64,000 nt of DNA from the NCBI GenBank assembly GCA_015039315.1, contig WIDE01000039.1, positions 130,309 through 194,308 of the forward strand, written 5' to 3'. Position 1 is the stretch's first letter. Every line of letters starts with the position of its first letter. The translations under genes and the position numbers were made by a program. Origin of the DNA: Clavulina sp. PMI_390. Taxonomy: Eukaryota > Basidiomycota > Agaricomycetes > Cantharellales > Hydnaceae. The notes under the pieces are model-generated. The model was not told where the DNA came from and searched no databases. It saw only the letters and a list, made by a program, of their open reading frames with translations. This document shows, piece after piece, positions 11,366 through 23,894 of the stretch.

Positions 11366-12829
11366 ATGAGATACGCTGTGCTTGTATGCGGTAAGGCGTC
11401 TGACGCAAAGTTTCTGCTTCCTCCGAGTCATGCATCTGCTCATCGAAATTCACTTACCTTCGATCCTCTATTTTCTCGTTCCATGTGCACATTCGCTCCT
11501 GAATAACGTGCTGAAAATTATGGCTAGGCCCTGCTGGCTCCGGGAAGTCGACATTCTGCTCCTCCATGCTCACCAATCTCCAAGCACAAAACCGAACAGC
11601 CCACCTGTTCAATCTCGATCCAGCAGCAGAAGAGACTTCCTTCGAGTACGAACCTTCAGTCGACATCCGTAACCTAATAAGTCTAGAAGATGTCATGACC
11701 GAGCTTAACTATGGGCCCAATGGTGGTCTGGTATACTGCTTCGAGTTGAGTCTTTGTCTATCGTTCACAGTGACTTTGTGGGCTCATTCTCATGCGATCG
11801 ACTGGCTCCTCCTAATAGATACCTTCTCCAAAATATGGATTGGCTTGACGAAGAGTTAGGAGACTTTGACAATGACTACCTGATCATTGATTGTCCAGGC
11901 AATTCCTTCCTTCCTTTGTTCATACATTGCGTACTAACTTTCACCCTTGTTAGGGCAGATTGAACTCTACACGCACCACTCAATCCTTCCTAACCTCATG
12001 AAGCACTTGTCACAAACCGGCTATCGAGTATGTGCCACATACCTCCTGGAATCACAATTCATGGAGGACCGCTACAAATACTTCAGGTTGGCCTCTTGAT
12101 CATCACTACTTCTCCGATTGTGTTCTACTTGACTGACGCTTTCTTGCTCCTGGTAGTGGAGTCCTATCAGCCATGTCTGCGATGGTGAACATTGAGATTC
12201 CATGGATCAACATCATGAGCAAAATGGATCTTATCACTGCACCGAAAAAGCGCTCGGATGAGGGTATTGACGACGATGAGGACAAGCGCGATGGGCCCGG
12301 TCCACTCAATGGGATACGAGGGAAACGCAACATCGCAAAGTATGTTACTTTAGGGTTTTCACTCTGGTGTGAGGGTAGCGAGAGGTTTGGATTGACCCGT
12401 TGACTGCGCACTATAGATTCCTGGATCCAGACCCAATGATGTTGCTTGCTTCGGAACCATCTGGAGGAAGCAAGACGAACCCGCGATATCACCAGTTGAA
12501 TCAAGCAATTGCCCAGCTAGTATGTACCGATCATATTCATCAGTGCGTCAATTGTCTGACAATCCATGTACTTGATCTTAGATCGATGATCACCCACTCG
12601 TGCAATTCCTTCCGCTCAATCTCTCATCGACAGACTCGTTAGAAGCTGTCATCAGCCACATCGACTTCGCAATGCAGTATGGAGAAGACGAGGAACCTAA
12701 AGAGGTAATGTCATCTCATCAAGCTTTTCTTCGGAGAATAATTTCTGACGGCATGAGGGGCGGATCTTTGAAAACCCATAGCCAAAAGACATGGATGACG
12801 GAGACTTCCCTGACCCTGACGAAGAATGA
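11366..12829 (+). CDS. GPN3: GPN-loop GTPase 3
   Basis: Eight exons: 11366-11390, 11528-11744, 11819-11898, 11954-12086, 12157-12339, 12417-12519, 12582-12704, 12782-12829 (303 residues). The P-loop reads GPAGSGKST near residue 9 and is split by intron 1. The GPN insertion is in [14 protein letters not shown]. The G3 motif is [18 protein letters not shown], and the guanine-specifying loop is [12 protein letters not shown]1 and GPN3 form a heterodimer needed for assembly and nuclear import of RNA polymerase II, and this copy has the Gpn3 length and the acidic C terminus ([13 protein letters not shown]). Intron 3 has a GC donor (gcaatt at 11899) and interrupts the G3 codon run. All other introns are GT-AG. 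The first ATG was chosen because [15 protein letters not shown] is the family N terminus. Confidence 0.96.
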
Positions 12830-13131
12830 GCGTTCCTGTACCTTATCCACCCTTCCGCACTTCCATCCTCTGTACTATAGATTCTCCTGACAAGCAACGA
12901 TCGCAAACTTTTTGAGCCATTGTTGATGGAATGAAGCATTGTGATATATGCATAGTGAGTAAAGGTGTAGGCTTATAGCGTAATAGTAGTCGAACGAAAC
13001 ACTTGCAAATGGGTATACATAAGGGAGCGAGTTCAGGACCTCTAGAAGGCCACCGCAGGCGACATGCCGACGAGTTAGCGGTGAGGTTCGCCTTGCCCTC
13101 CACATCTCTATCACAGGACCGAGTCCTCTCC
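12830..13131. other. Tail-to-tail spacer GPN3/CLASP
   Basis: A 302-base region between convergent stop codons, holding only the two 3' ends as far as can be seen. Confidence 0.6.
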
Positions 13132-16100
13132 CTAATCATCGACCGTAAGAGACGCTGCAGCCAACGCCACAGTCAACGACGACATTGGAGGAGTAGCAGT
13201 ATTGGACGTCGCACTTCCACCCGCCTTGAGCCCACCCGCGGCTCCTAATCCGACACCGAGGGTGCTGGCGCTCAGTGCGCGTAACGGAGGGTCCACACCA
13301 CCACGCGGCTTCACAGGCGTACTAATCTTCCCATCCATCCTCACAAGCTCTTTCACCACCTTCCCGTCCTCTTCACCCACCTCCATCCTCGGTTCTGCTG
13401 CCCCAGCAATCTTCACCCCGTCCACCACACCGCGCGCACCGTGCTTGTCAAAGTAGTACGTGAGGAGGTTCCGCTTGGACGTGTCGAGGTTTTCGAGGAG
13501 CGAGAACAGTTTGATCTCGTCACGTAGGACGGCTTGTGCAGCGATGATGGTAGCGTACGCGGCTTCGCGTACGGTGGTGCGCGTGGGGTCACGCTCGTCA
13601 AGGACCTGTGATTATGAAGCACGACAAGTTGAATCGTTAGAATATTTTGGAAGAATAAACAAGATCGCGGCGATGAAGGGGACTCACGGATGTTAGAGTT
13701 TGCTTCATTAATGGCAGCTCGTCCTCCACGATCTCGGGCGGCAGTCGCATAATTAACTTGCCAAGCCCAATGAGGCCGAACGCATGTGTGCCTGCTCGGA
13801 TCTGTGCCAACACTTTCTCATCCGTGTTTTCTCTCCCACTCGGTGCAGATGACGAGGCGAGGAATTGCAGAATGCAGCCATGCAGAGTCTTGAGACACCA
13901 TATCGGGTCCTGACGACTGACGATACTATCTCGGATGGTGCTCGTCGCTTCGAGGATCTAGAAGCCTCTTGAGATTCGCTGCTGATAGCTCGGAGAAGAG
14001 AAACAGAGATGACTCACGGCGTGGGTATTCGCATATCGAACGAAGAAGAGGAAGGCAAACATCTCATTCTCGTCTATGAAGATTGTTTGATTTTCCACCA
14101 TCTCCCACATTACACACAATCCATACTCGAGGATATCCTCGTCCTATCCACCACAAACCTCATTAGTACGGTCAATGAAGACGGAACGGGAAAGACTTAC
14201 CAAAATGCTTTTCAAGAACGCAAGGAGTGCAGTCATCAGAGAATCAAACGCCCTCCCGCCATCCCAAAGATCCCCATCTACAGCTGTAGACGCCACGTTA
14301 TTCCCATTCTGGGTTGTCGTAGCCAGCGGAGTGTCAAGCTCGTCTGGGTTGACAGCGGGGTTCGAATGACAGATGATCACGAGCTTCTGCAGTGTCTCTG
14401 TAGTTGCTGTGCCATCTTTGAGGGCGCCAATATGCATCGCCAGTTCGTCTTCGACGGCAGCTGTGCTGAGTGGCTGCTGGGGCGTTCCAGATTCAAGCAC
14501 TGTATGAGCCATGTGGATCAACGGACAAGATCATAACGTTCGGGAAGGGAGTCAGATGGCACATCTACATGAAGAGTAAAAAAAGAGAAATAGACGTACA
14601 GTGCTTCCTCTTCAACCACCAACCGCTCGTCGCCTTATTCTCATACAATCGATCCATGACGCTCGGCTGGGCCTTCACCGCCGGACTATTATCAAATACG
14701 CCCAGGCTCCTCATTGCCGCTGCCTTGCCCTTTTGTGCGTTCGCAGGTGTCAGGGGAAGATGAGCAGTGGGCGTTGGTGTGCGCGAGGAAGAGAGCGACC
14801 GCGATGCAGGTGCTATGCGCACAGGACTGGGGCTCACAGGTGGCATGGATTGACGTGCGCCGCGACTAGGGCTCGGACTAGGACTCGCCCGAGGACGAGA
14901 ACCACTTACCGCCCTAGTGCCGTTTCGCATCGTAGGTGGCGAGATGAAGATTGGGTTAGGGGAAAGATGATGATGGTCGGGCTCCATCATCTCTGCAAGA
15001 CGCTCTGCCGAGCTCTCCGCTTGTTCAGCATTAGCCCGTAGCGCATCGTCCAGCACGAGATCTTGTTCTTGCCCTGTAGGGGAGAGAGGAGGGATTAAAG
15101 TCTTCGGATAGGTGTGGGCAGCCTGGCTGATCGAGTCACCTGGGAATAAAGTTGGATGAGAGGACGAGTTTGCTGAGCGTGGTGGAGAATGCTGAAAGGA
15201 TGTGGATAATGATACTGAAACTGAGACCGGAGGAACGGAAGACTCTCTGCTCCGGACCGGCGGGAAGCGAGATGGATTACTTCCATTGTCGTCTTCATCG
15301 GAATCGTCTGTGGGGAGGGGGTTCTCGATTGCCATAAGAAGCGAGTCATCCATACCGGCAGTGTCGAACGGGATCGAGTCCCGTGGAAGTTTCTCGCTTG
15401 CCTGCAGAGCTTTCAGCGAAGAGATTGAGTTCCCAGAGTTGTTTCGTGCGTGGCCAAGCGAAGCTGAGGGAGACGGTTGGGCCATCATTTTGGTGAGATT
15501 TGACGAGGGCCGCCGTGGGGTGGGTGTTTTAGGAGGCAAGGTCACAGCATATTGGGCTGATGGTGAAGCAGGTAGCCGTCGGGAGACAGCTTCGGTAGGG
15601 GATGTGGGTGGGGAAGGAGATACTGACCCTGAGAAGGTGCGGAAGGACGATGGTGGTTGAGTGCGAAGAGTGGGCGATGCGGATGCTGATACGGAGCGCG
15701 AGGCGGGAGAGTGCATAGTGCGAAGTGCGGGAGGAGGTGAAGGCGACATGCTCCGACGAAGATCCGTAGGTAATCGAGATATTGTGCTTCGAGAGAGGGT
15801 GGCGGAAGGGGACGTCTGCGCTCGATGAGCTGCCGAGGCGCCTGATGTAGCAGCATGCCGCAGAGTCGGGGGAGCAACTGCATTCTGCTTTGCCTTCTCG
15901 CGTGCAGCTCGGATCATTGAGACACTCGATGGTTTCTTCGGAGTGGGAGCAGTAGATGTCAGAGTGTTCGCTGTGACATCTGAAGGCTTTGCCTTCTCCA
16001 ACTCCTTCAAAGCCGGACCCTTCAACTGTGATGTGATCGACTGTGCATGCTCGGGCCAAACAGGCTGGAGAACCCAGAATGCCTCTCGCGCCTTTGCTTT

Positions 16101-18084
16101 GACAGCAGGATTAGCGTCGGCTAGCCCCTTAATAATAATCTTCTCGAGGTGATCCACGCCATACTGCTCAATATGGGCAGGATCAGTTTGGCCATGTGCA
16201 CGGATAAACGTGGCGGTATGCAAAAGGGCAGCTTCGCGAATATGCTGGTTCTTCTCCGCGATAGCCGATGTAAGGTGAGGGATGATGATTCTCGGTTGGC
16301 ATGATGTATTGCTGATGATGGTTTGAAGGGACGCCTGCGCGGTATTGGCTGCTATGCGTTTCGTGAAGCCAGCCATCTTGAGCAGTTGAGTGGCGAGGGA
16401 GTCGACAAAGGGATCGAGAGCTGGGCCAAGCGCTTCCGCCAGCTCAGTAAACAGCGACATGGTATGCGTTGCCAGTGTGGTTCGTAAGCTGATAACCTGG
16501 GGCACGGGTCAGTCCTGTACCATGAAACGACGATAGAGAACGTAGGAGTTGCGTCGTACTGTTCTTAGGGAGCCTTCCATAATCCCAGATTTCAAACCCT
16601 GAACAAATGTATCTAGGTATCGAGCGTGCGCAGGGTTGGAGCCTTTCAGCATGCCACGGATACGAATAATGGCAGCTTCTCGTGGTCCCCAGTTGTGTTC
16701 GGTCTCTTTCCCCTATAGAAAGGGTAAGCACTTTTCGTATTTTGGGTCGTTGCAAGGTCGCACCTCGAAATGTGGAAGCATCTTTGCAAACTCATGCTCC
16801 AGGTCTCGCGCGGAGGCGATCTGAAAAGAAGTCTGGTCAGCGCCCGTAACTATGGCATTCAATAATTGCCCTCACATAAACGATAGGAACGTCCGCTGAG
16901 GAAGAGGAGATTGGTGACTCGACGGCGGGAGAATCGGGTCGAGAGCCAGCAGCTCGCGAAGCAGGACGAGGGACTGTTGAACGTGACAAGAGGCGCGAAG
17001 GAGCTCTGGGTGGTGCGGGACGGTCGGTCTCATCCCCACCAAAGCTAGCACTACTCGCAGCACTCGAGGCCGAAGTCATCAAGCCTGACATGACTTGATC
17101 CGCGATTGCCTTGCGGACGCCACGTTTTGCGATCTGTTCCTTGAGATCCGTGCGAGCCAAGTCGGTGACCCCAGGAGACGAAAACAGGCTCAAGACAGAG
17201 TCGCGGGCGCATTCTCGAACGTTTGGGTCGGCGTCTTCCAGTGAGTCAACGAGAAGGGTGGTGTATGCTCTGAGGGGGAGAGTATTGGTTGATCGGCGAA
17301 GTTCGACCAGCACGCGGAGAGTCTATACATGTACAATGCAAGCAAGCAAGCACGCCTCTCCCGATCAGCCAAGCCCTCCTTTTTTTTTAATAGTGAGGGA
17401 GCAAATGACTCACCTGTTCTCTGACCCTCCACACTTTGCTTCCGAAACCAACCTCCTTGATGTGCTTCTCGAAGAGACCGTACAGCGACTCGCCCCGATC
17501 TGGTTTGCGCGCCGTGCTGGCACCGAGCGGCAAGTTGTGGCGAACGGCTATGGAGCCGATGACGATGAGGGCCTCTCGAGCGAGGGTACGAAGCGTATCT
17601 CGTTGTTCTCCGAGTCGATCTATTATCCCACCGCTGGGCAAGAAGGCAAGAAATGCCTGTCGGAGATCGTGGTTTGGCCGAAGCGAGGAAGAGGACACAG
17701 AGGACGCAAGACTATCTCGAGGGTTCACTGAATCCTTGCCATCAATCTTGGGAACAAACGCGCGGATTGCAGAGATAGTCGCCGTGACGAGGTGGGTGTT
17801 GGAGCTCCGTAGACAAGTTTTGAGCGTGGCAATCAATGCTTCTACATCGTGGACCTTTTCAATGGCGTTTGTGATTAGCATACGCTCGTTTGAGACTGTG
17901 CGGTGGTGCTCACCTCATCTGACGTAGAAAATTCAAGCTCCAGCTTGCCCAGTGCATCGACCTTTACATCCACGTCTGGAGAGCGGAAAGTTTAGGGTGG
18001 CCCCGATGCACGCGAGAGAAAGCGAGAGATATTACCATTAGACTTGAGTTTGGTCAAGAGGGCTGCGATTGTGTCCGAGCTCAT
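13132..18084 (-). CDS. STU1: CLASP family microtubule-stabilising protein
   Basis: Eleven exons on the minus strand: 18084-18036, 17975-17914, 17854-17414, 17322-16876, 16820-16764, 16712-16560, 16496-14600, 14499-14201, 14143-14018, 13957-13688, 13605-13132 (1424 residues). Residues 1 to about 270 form a first TOG-like HEAT array ([32 protein letters not shown]). From about residue 334 comes the CLASP-N TOG domain: [53 protein letters not shown], and [17 protein letters not shown]. Residues of about 570-1000 are Ser/Pro/Arg-rich, as in the microtubule-binding linker of CLASPs. Residues from about 1035 on are helical, like the C-terminal TOG-like part. Such proteins add tubulin and rescue microtubules at kinetochores and midzones. 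The start [13 protein letters not shown] was preferred over longer in-frame sequence because the upstream DNA belongs to the opposite gene. Intron 2 uses an AAG acceptor. Confidence 0.93.
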
Positions 18085-18259
18085 CCCTGAGCCGGACACT
18101 GTGGACGACAAACGAGCAGCAGTTTCGAGGTTCAGGGTCAGTGCGCGACTCGGCAACTGGCGCTTTGTGGCACCAACACCAACATCCCAAATCAAGTCAC
18201 GCGCGTTCCTTTTGGAGGGAGAGATCTCTTCTTGCTCATTAGTAAAGAAGGACGGGCAT
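18085..18259. promoter_or_regulatory. Shared 175-bp spacer of CLASP and WRNIP1
   Basis: The CLASP start codon (18084, minus) and the proposed WRNIP1 start codon (18260, plus) leave only 175 bases for both promoters and leaders. No TATA box is evident, as is usual for housekeeping bidirectional promoters. Confidence 0.45.
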
Positions 18260-20739
18260 ATGGCGGGCACGTCGGCAGGTAAACGATAAATGCTGTTATT
18301 CTTCCTAGCTTCCACTAACGCATTGCAATAGTTTCGTGGTGAGCGGCTTGCGGGAGTCGCAACGTTTCTCGACGCGCTGCTAAGGATATTCGAATGCATT
18401 CTTCTCTCTTAGTCCCATTTGCTCGGCGAGCGTCCCGGAGAAATTCATAAACCAGCACATTGACTCTGGCTGTTCCGAGAAACATGTTATCTCGTCGTCG
18501 GCCTCGTCCGAACCCGCTTGTGAGCAGTGGCTGAGGGACGAATATATAATGATAACAATTCTAATAAACTCGCTACAGCTTCGTCTCAGGGAGAACCTGA
18601 TACCCCATCGAAGCAGTTTGCTTCCTTATTCTCTGGCCAGAAACGCAAAGCTGTCGATGAACCCTCGTCGTCTCAGCGGAACCAATCTGCGTCTACCTCG
18701 AGTCCTCGGACCCCATCTGCGCATTCACGACGACCATCAAACCCTATCTCTTCCTCTGCATCAATGACGCTTCCTCCATCCAAAAAACCTCGTGCAAATG
18801 GAGTTACAGCCAACGTCACAGCTGTTGCTCCACTCGCTGAACGTATGCGGCCTCAAACTCTCGACGATTACGTGGGCCAAGAATCCGTAGTGGGGAAAGG
18901 TTCTCTCCTAAGAGGTCTCATCGATAGTGGTAGCGCTGGAAGTTTGGTGCTAGTGAGTCTCCTATGTCTAGCAAATTGTGGGGACGCGGTTCTGAAGTGA
19001 GCGAGTCAACAGTGGGGTCCCCCAGGGTCTGGGAAGACATCACTTGCGCGGATAATCGCTCGTATGACGGGATCAGTCATCAAAGAACTCAGCGCAACAT
19101 CGTCAGGTTCCGCGGACGTCAGAGCAATATTTGAAGAAGCCAAGAGCCTTCTGCAACTAACTGGAAAGCGCACAGTTCTATTCGTCGGTGAGCAGAATCA
19201 GGGGCTTTTTGATATTGACACCTCTTCCTCATACATCCATCTGTGCATCAGATGAAATTCAAAGATTCAACCGGGCGCAACAGGTTAGCACCATCAAAGT
19301 GATCCTGGAACTTGGAAGGCTCACTACACCGTTCCATATTCTAGGACATTTTCTTACCATATGTGGAAAAGGGGCTAATACAGCTCATTGCAGCGACAAC
19401 AGAGAACCCCTCCTTCAAGGCAAGCTAAATCCCCTCGACAGATTGTTCATTATGCTACGGCTGACTTCAACTTTGCCCAGGTTGTCGGAGCCCTTCTCAG
19501 TCGATGTAGGTACGTTCCGAACAAATGACAACTTCACACGCCTCACAAGTCTACTTCCTTTGGCATCACCACCACCTACCACATAGAGTTCTTGTTCTAC
19601 AAGCACTAAGCGATGAAAACTTGATTCAAATCCAACGAGATGCTATTGCGCGCCTTGCACCTACTCCAAATCAGACGGACTCTGCCAATGCAACTCCTCC
19701 TTCGGGCCTGGCGCCGGCCACAGAAGACGTCATGAAATACATTACCGCGCTGTCGGTAGGGGATGCACGCACGGCTCTTAATCTCTTGGAACTGGTTGTC
19801 CAGGCCCCAGAGAGCACGACGCCTGAAGGAGTGATGGAGACCCTGAAGAACACCACGATGTCGAGGTATGATGCATCCAATTGTTGCTCGCATTCCTAGC
19901 GAATAATCATCTATTTTCTTTTATCCATGCAGATACGATCGAACGGGAGACGATCGTTATGATATGATCAGTGCTCTTCACAAGAGTCTTCGTGGGAGCG
20001 ATGGCTCAGCCGCGATGTACTGGCTGGCGGTACGTAAATACCCATCCACGAATGCCACCCCCTTTCTAACCGACTACGTCCATTTTACAGCGCATGCTCA
20101 CGGCTGGCGAAGATCCATTATATGTGGCGCGTCGCCTTATCGTGGTAGCGAGCGAGGATGTAGGGCTAGCAGACTCGCATGCGCTGCCACTGGCCACTGC
20201 GACGTATTTTGCATGTCAGACCATTGGTGTGTGATATCTATTTCCATGAGTACTTCCCTTCGAGATAGGATGACTCATTGTATTCATTGCACTAGGTATG
20301 CCTGAATGCCGCATCAATCTCGCTCATTGCGTGGCATACCTCGCTGAGGCACCCAAGTCCATTCGTTCTTACGAAGCCTACGCAAAGGTGCGTTCCTCGT
20401 CGTTGATCACATTCGAAATCTTGGCTGAATAGATGACACCAGGCTGAGGCAGCAGCCAAGAGGGACCCCACCCTTCCCGTGCCCCTCCAAATCCGGAACG
20501 CGCCCACAAAGCTCATGACAGGACTTGGATACGGCGAAGACTATGCATACAATCCTTCGTATGCGCATCCTGTGCTGAATACGTACCTTCCCGAAGAGCT
20601 GCGGGGAACAAAGTTTCTTGAGACTGAGAGTGAGTACGCAGAAGCGAGCTCGAGATTATGGGATGAGGAAAAGCTGGTAAAGTGGGAGAATGAGGTGAAT
20701 GAAGGGAAGGAATGGGCAGGGCGGAAGGAAAGACGCTGA
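18260..20739 (+). CDS. MGS1: WRNIP1/Mgs1 AAA+ ATPase with UBZ finger
   Basis: Thirteen exons: 18260-18278, 18332-18338, 18413-18519, 18579-18952, 19013-19187, 19252-19283, 19345-19419, 19481-19509, 19587-19865, 19933-20029, 20091-20226, 20296-20387, 20443-20739 (572 residues). Exons 1-3 build a UBZ4 zinc finger ([18 protein letters not shown], then INQHIDSGC), which binds ubiquitin. A Ser-rich linker leads to the clamp-loader-like AAA+ core: VGQESVVG, Walker A GPPGSGKT at residues 171-178, Walker B VLFVDEIQRFN, sensor 1 AATTENPSF and the SRC arginine finger. The C-terminal part has the MgsA oligomerisation domain ([45 protein letters not shown]). The protein acts at stalled replication forks with ubiquitinated PCNA. 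Exon 2 has only seven bases, and the intron from 19420 has a GC donor (gcaagc). Confidence 0.93.
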
Positions 20740-21141
20740 GAGCGGGGTTTTGAAGTGTTCGTTCATCTTGATTACCAGGCAGTCCTGCGCTGCATTGGAA
20801 TAATAATTTCTTGGATTTTTTCATCCTGATCTTTGCGGTACCACGGATATTGTTTATCATGTTGTAGTTTTCTTTCTGGTCTTGACAATGCTGTGGAATT
20901 TTGACGCTATGTATGTCCCTTTTGGGATTGGCGCTTATGTTCGGCAACGTCCGGTCGCGTCCTTGTCCCGCATATCGCTTTCAGACGCGTTGTACAAAAT
21001 AAGTTTTAGGTGACTATAACTCAGCTGCAATCGTTTAAAGTTATCCTAACACTCCATTGGCGCGTATTTCGAGGATAAATTTCGCCCCAGTGTTCAAGCA
21101 CAAGCTCAATTGCCCAACCGCCACTGCTGGGCTCGTCTCTC
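20740..21141. other. Intergenic WRNIP1 to RD-rich gene
   Basis: A 402-base region with a 3' flank and a 5' flank on the same strand. No coding frame or repeat is evident. Confidence 0.5.
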
Positions 21142-23894
21142 ATGGCTGTCGGCTCGATCTCTACCTCGCCGACTGCTCTGGACTCTCCCACCATCTCCAA
21201 TGGAATTAACCAACACCCTCATCCTATCCACCGTGCTGCTACTCTAGCGGAACGCCTCTCAGTGTCAGCCACCAACGGAGACTACCATCACGACTTGGAG
21301 AGGCTCAGGAAACTGAAAGAAGAGATTCTCCTGGGCTACAACCCTCAATTTCATGCAATCCCGCGTCCAGACGCTCTTGAAGCTCTTTCTCTAAGGCACA
21401 ACCCCCTTCCATCTCCCCCACTTTCCGCCATATCCCAAAGCGCTGCTAGCACAGGCGACACACCCATGACCATAGACGAACCCGTCCAAGAACCTGTTAC
21501 TCCCGCACCAGCTCCTCCTAATGACTCGACTGTAGCCGCCAAAGCCGAACCAATCGACCAAAGCTCTCAGATGCCCCCACCCCCAACAAAGCCTCAAGAT
21601 GGACCCACAGCATCCACCTCGAAAACCCCCTCTGAGGCGAAGAGTGACTTGGTTCCTCAAGTGAACGGTACTTCTGGTGCTCATCAACCTGACTCTGTGG
21701 CCACTGCTGGGAAGTCGAATGGAACAGCACCTCCAACAACCAAGCCAGCGCCAGCGCCAACCACGGAGACACCGGCGCCTCCCAAAGAACCGTCTAAGGA
21801 ACGACCCACTACTGACCGACTCAAGACACCCGAGCCACCAAAAGGACCAGCAGCTGCGATTACGAAAAGTAAGCGTCCTTTACATCTCTTTGCAACCCAT
21901 GTTTTCTAAACCCCTCATCAGCTACCCCCACTGGTCCACGAGCTGCAAACGTCCCCCGCCCAGAGCCTGTCCTTCTCAAGCGGTCCGAGGTGCAAGCTAT
22001 GGAGAAAGAAAAGAAGGAGAAGGAGCGCCTGGCAATGGAGGCTGCAGACCGGGAACGTGAAGCCAGACTGAAGGATACAAGAGACCCTCCGACTCGACCG
22101 CGAGGTGTGCCACACGATGTCTACATTCCAGCTAATCGCTCGCCTTCTCCGCCACCTAGACGTGGAGATCCTCTTGTGGCCTCGAGGCGTTCTGTTGGGC
22201 CTGAGGGTTATCGTCCGGCTCGTTCGCCTTCTCGAGCCTCCAGCCGTGATCTGGATCGAAACAAGGGTGCTTCTCATGATGCCTACATGCCTCCGACGAG
22301 TCCCACCAGAGAGCGTGATATTCGATCTCGCCTTGACGCTCCTCGCTATGACAGCCGTGAACGCGACTACCGACTGGATGACCGTGACAGAGATCGTGAT
22401 CTCGAGAGGGACCGGGTCGGAAGAGACCGCGACGATAGGGACCGTCGTATGGATATTGATTCTCGCCGAGACTTTCGAGATGATGACCGTCGCCCACTTG
22501 AGCGAGATCGCTTCGACGACTTGCGTGATCCTCGCTCTCGTCTCGATGATAGGGACTACCCACCAAGTCGTGCGGCTGAACCTCCCAGGCTTTCTGACAG
22601 GATTTCCATGCGCGCTCCGTCTCCCGCCCCATCTCGCACCCTTGCTGAGCGCATGGGATTAGAACCCAGAGATGTGCGCCCCATTGGTGCTGATACTTAT
22701 CGGCCCCGCGATGATTACGATACACCCCGTGACTTGCGCCTCAGTGACCGCGATCCCTTGAGGGATGGGGATAGAACCAGAGAATCTGCTTACGGGCGAC
22801 CACTTTCCCCTCCCCGTCGTGCGCCCTCTCCAACAGGCTCCCTCCGTGGCCGAGATGACTACCGTCGTCCTTACGCTGATCGTCTACCATATGACTGGCC
22901 AGCTTCTCGCGATGATCCTTATGACTCTCGGCCACCGTCTTGGGCTGACGATGATCGACGAAGGGACTATGAACGAGACATTCGGAGGGATGACTACGAC
23001 GATCGCCGTTCATATCCTCCTGCTCCCTTGCCCTCCTCTTCTACAGGCCGACCTTCTGACCCGCGTGATTGGCCCCCGCCCTCCAGCAGTGGCCCAATTG
23101 CCGACTACCGCCCTGGCTCCTACGACAGAGATCGCAGCATTATCGACCGTGATAGGGAGCGCGAGCGTGAGCGAGACCGTGACCGCTATCCGCCTCCTGC
23201 CTCTTCACTTCCTCCCCCCTCTCTCCCACTCTCGTCACGCATTCGCCCGCGTAGTCCTTCGCCGCCTCCTCATTCGGGCCCAGCGCCCCCCACTGGTCCT
23301 GCTGCCCACCGCCGAGGGCCTCCAAATGGTAGAGGGGAATACATCGCACCCTCAGTATCATCGCATCCCGAAAGCGAGGTCGCGCGCAATGCAAAACGCG
23401 CTAGACTGATGGAGGCTAGCACTAGCACAAATGGGACAAGCGCCCCACCTCCCCGGCCCGCCAGCTCCGTTTCTGCATCACTCGCCAGTACCGCCCCCTT
23501 GGCGTCCGTCGCTAGTGCTTCAACAAGTGGGGTTGCACCAGCGGTCAAGTCAGATCCTGCTGTTCCTCGAGCGCCAAGCGCTGCACCACCCCTTAGTGTG
23601 GTTTCAAGATCAACTGCCGCCAGTGGACATCCACCTCCATACAATGACCGAGATCGAGAACGCGAGCGAGAGAGGGAAAGGGAAAGAGATCGTGAACGGG
23701 AGAGGGAGAGAGAGATGGATCGTGGTAGGGGAGGACGAATCCCGACTGGTCCTGGTGGAGGCGAGCCATACCGTCCCAGGGATCCTTATCCTCCACCAAG
23801 GGGGATGTCCCCGGGCCGGTATGGCAGCAGCTGGGATCGTGATCGCGATAGGGACAGGGAAAGGGATAGGGATCGAGATCCAAGGTACCGGTAG
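21142..23894 (+). CDS. Arg/Asp-rich low-complexity protein
   Basis: Two exons, 21142-21868 and 21922-23894, encode 899 residues. The N-terminal 80 residues look conserved and helical (TLAERLSVS, HHDLERLRKLKEEILLGYNP). Residues of about 90-240 are Pro/Ala/Thr-rich. Exon 2 begins with PRPEPVLLKRSEVQAMEKEK followed by a charged coiled-coil-like run. The rest is dominated by Arg-Asp, Arg-Glu and Arg-Ser pairs (for example DRDRDLERDR, RERERDRDRYPP) with prolines, and ends in RDRDRERDRDRDPRYR. Such mixed-charge RD/RE tails are typical of proteins that enter nuclear speckles or bind RNA, so a role in RNA processing is plausible, but I recognise no folded domain. No relation to the neighbouring WRNIP1 is implied. 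The start is the first ATG in frame. The single intron is phase 1. Confidence 0.8.

Noticed and set aside
15202..15660. Long antisense frame within the CLASP gene
   Set aside because: It mirrors the Ser/Pro-rich linker of CLASP; such shadow frames are expected opposite biased codons.
18085..18399. In-frame minus-strand extension upstream of the CLASP start
   Set aside because: The frame is open back to 18399, but it overlaps the first exons of WRNIP1 on the other strand, and the family N terminus fits [10 protein letters not shown].
22105..23409. Long alternative frames on both strands in the RD-rich exon
   Set aside because: They arise from the repetitive Arg/Asp codons of the real frame and have no independent start, intron or motif.
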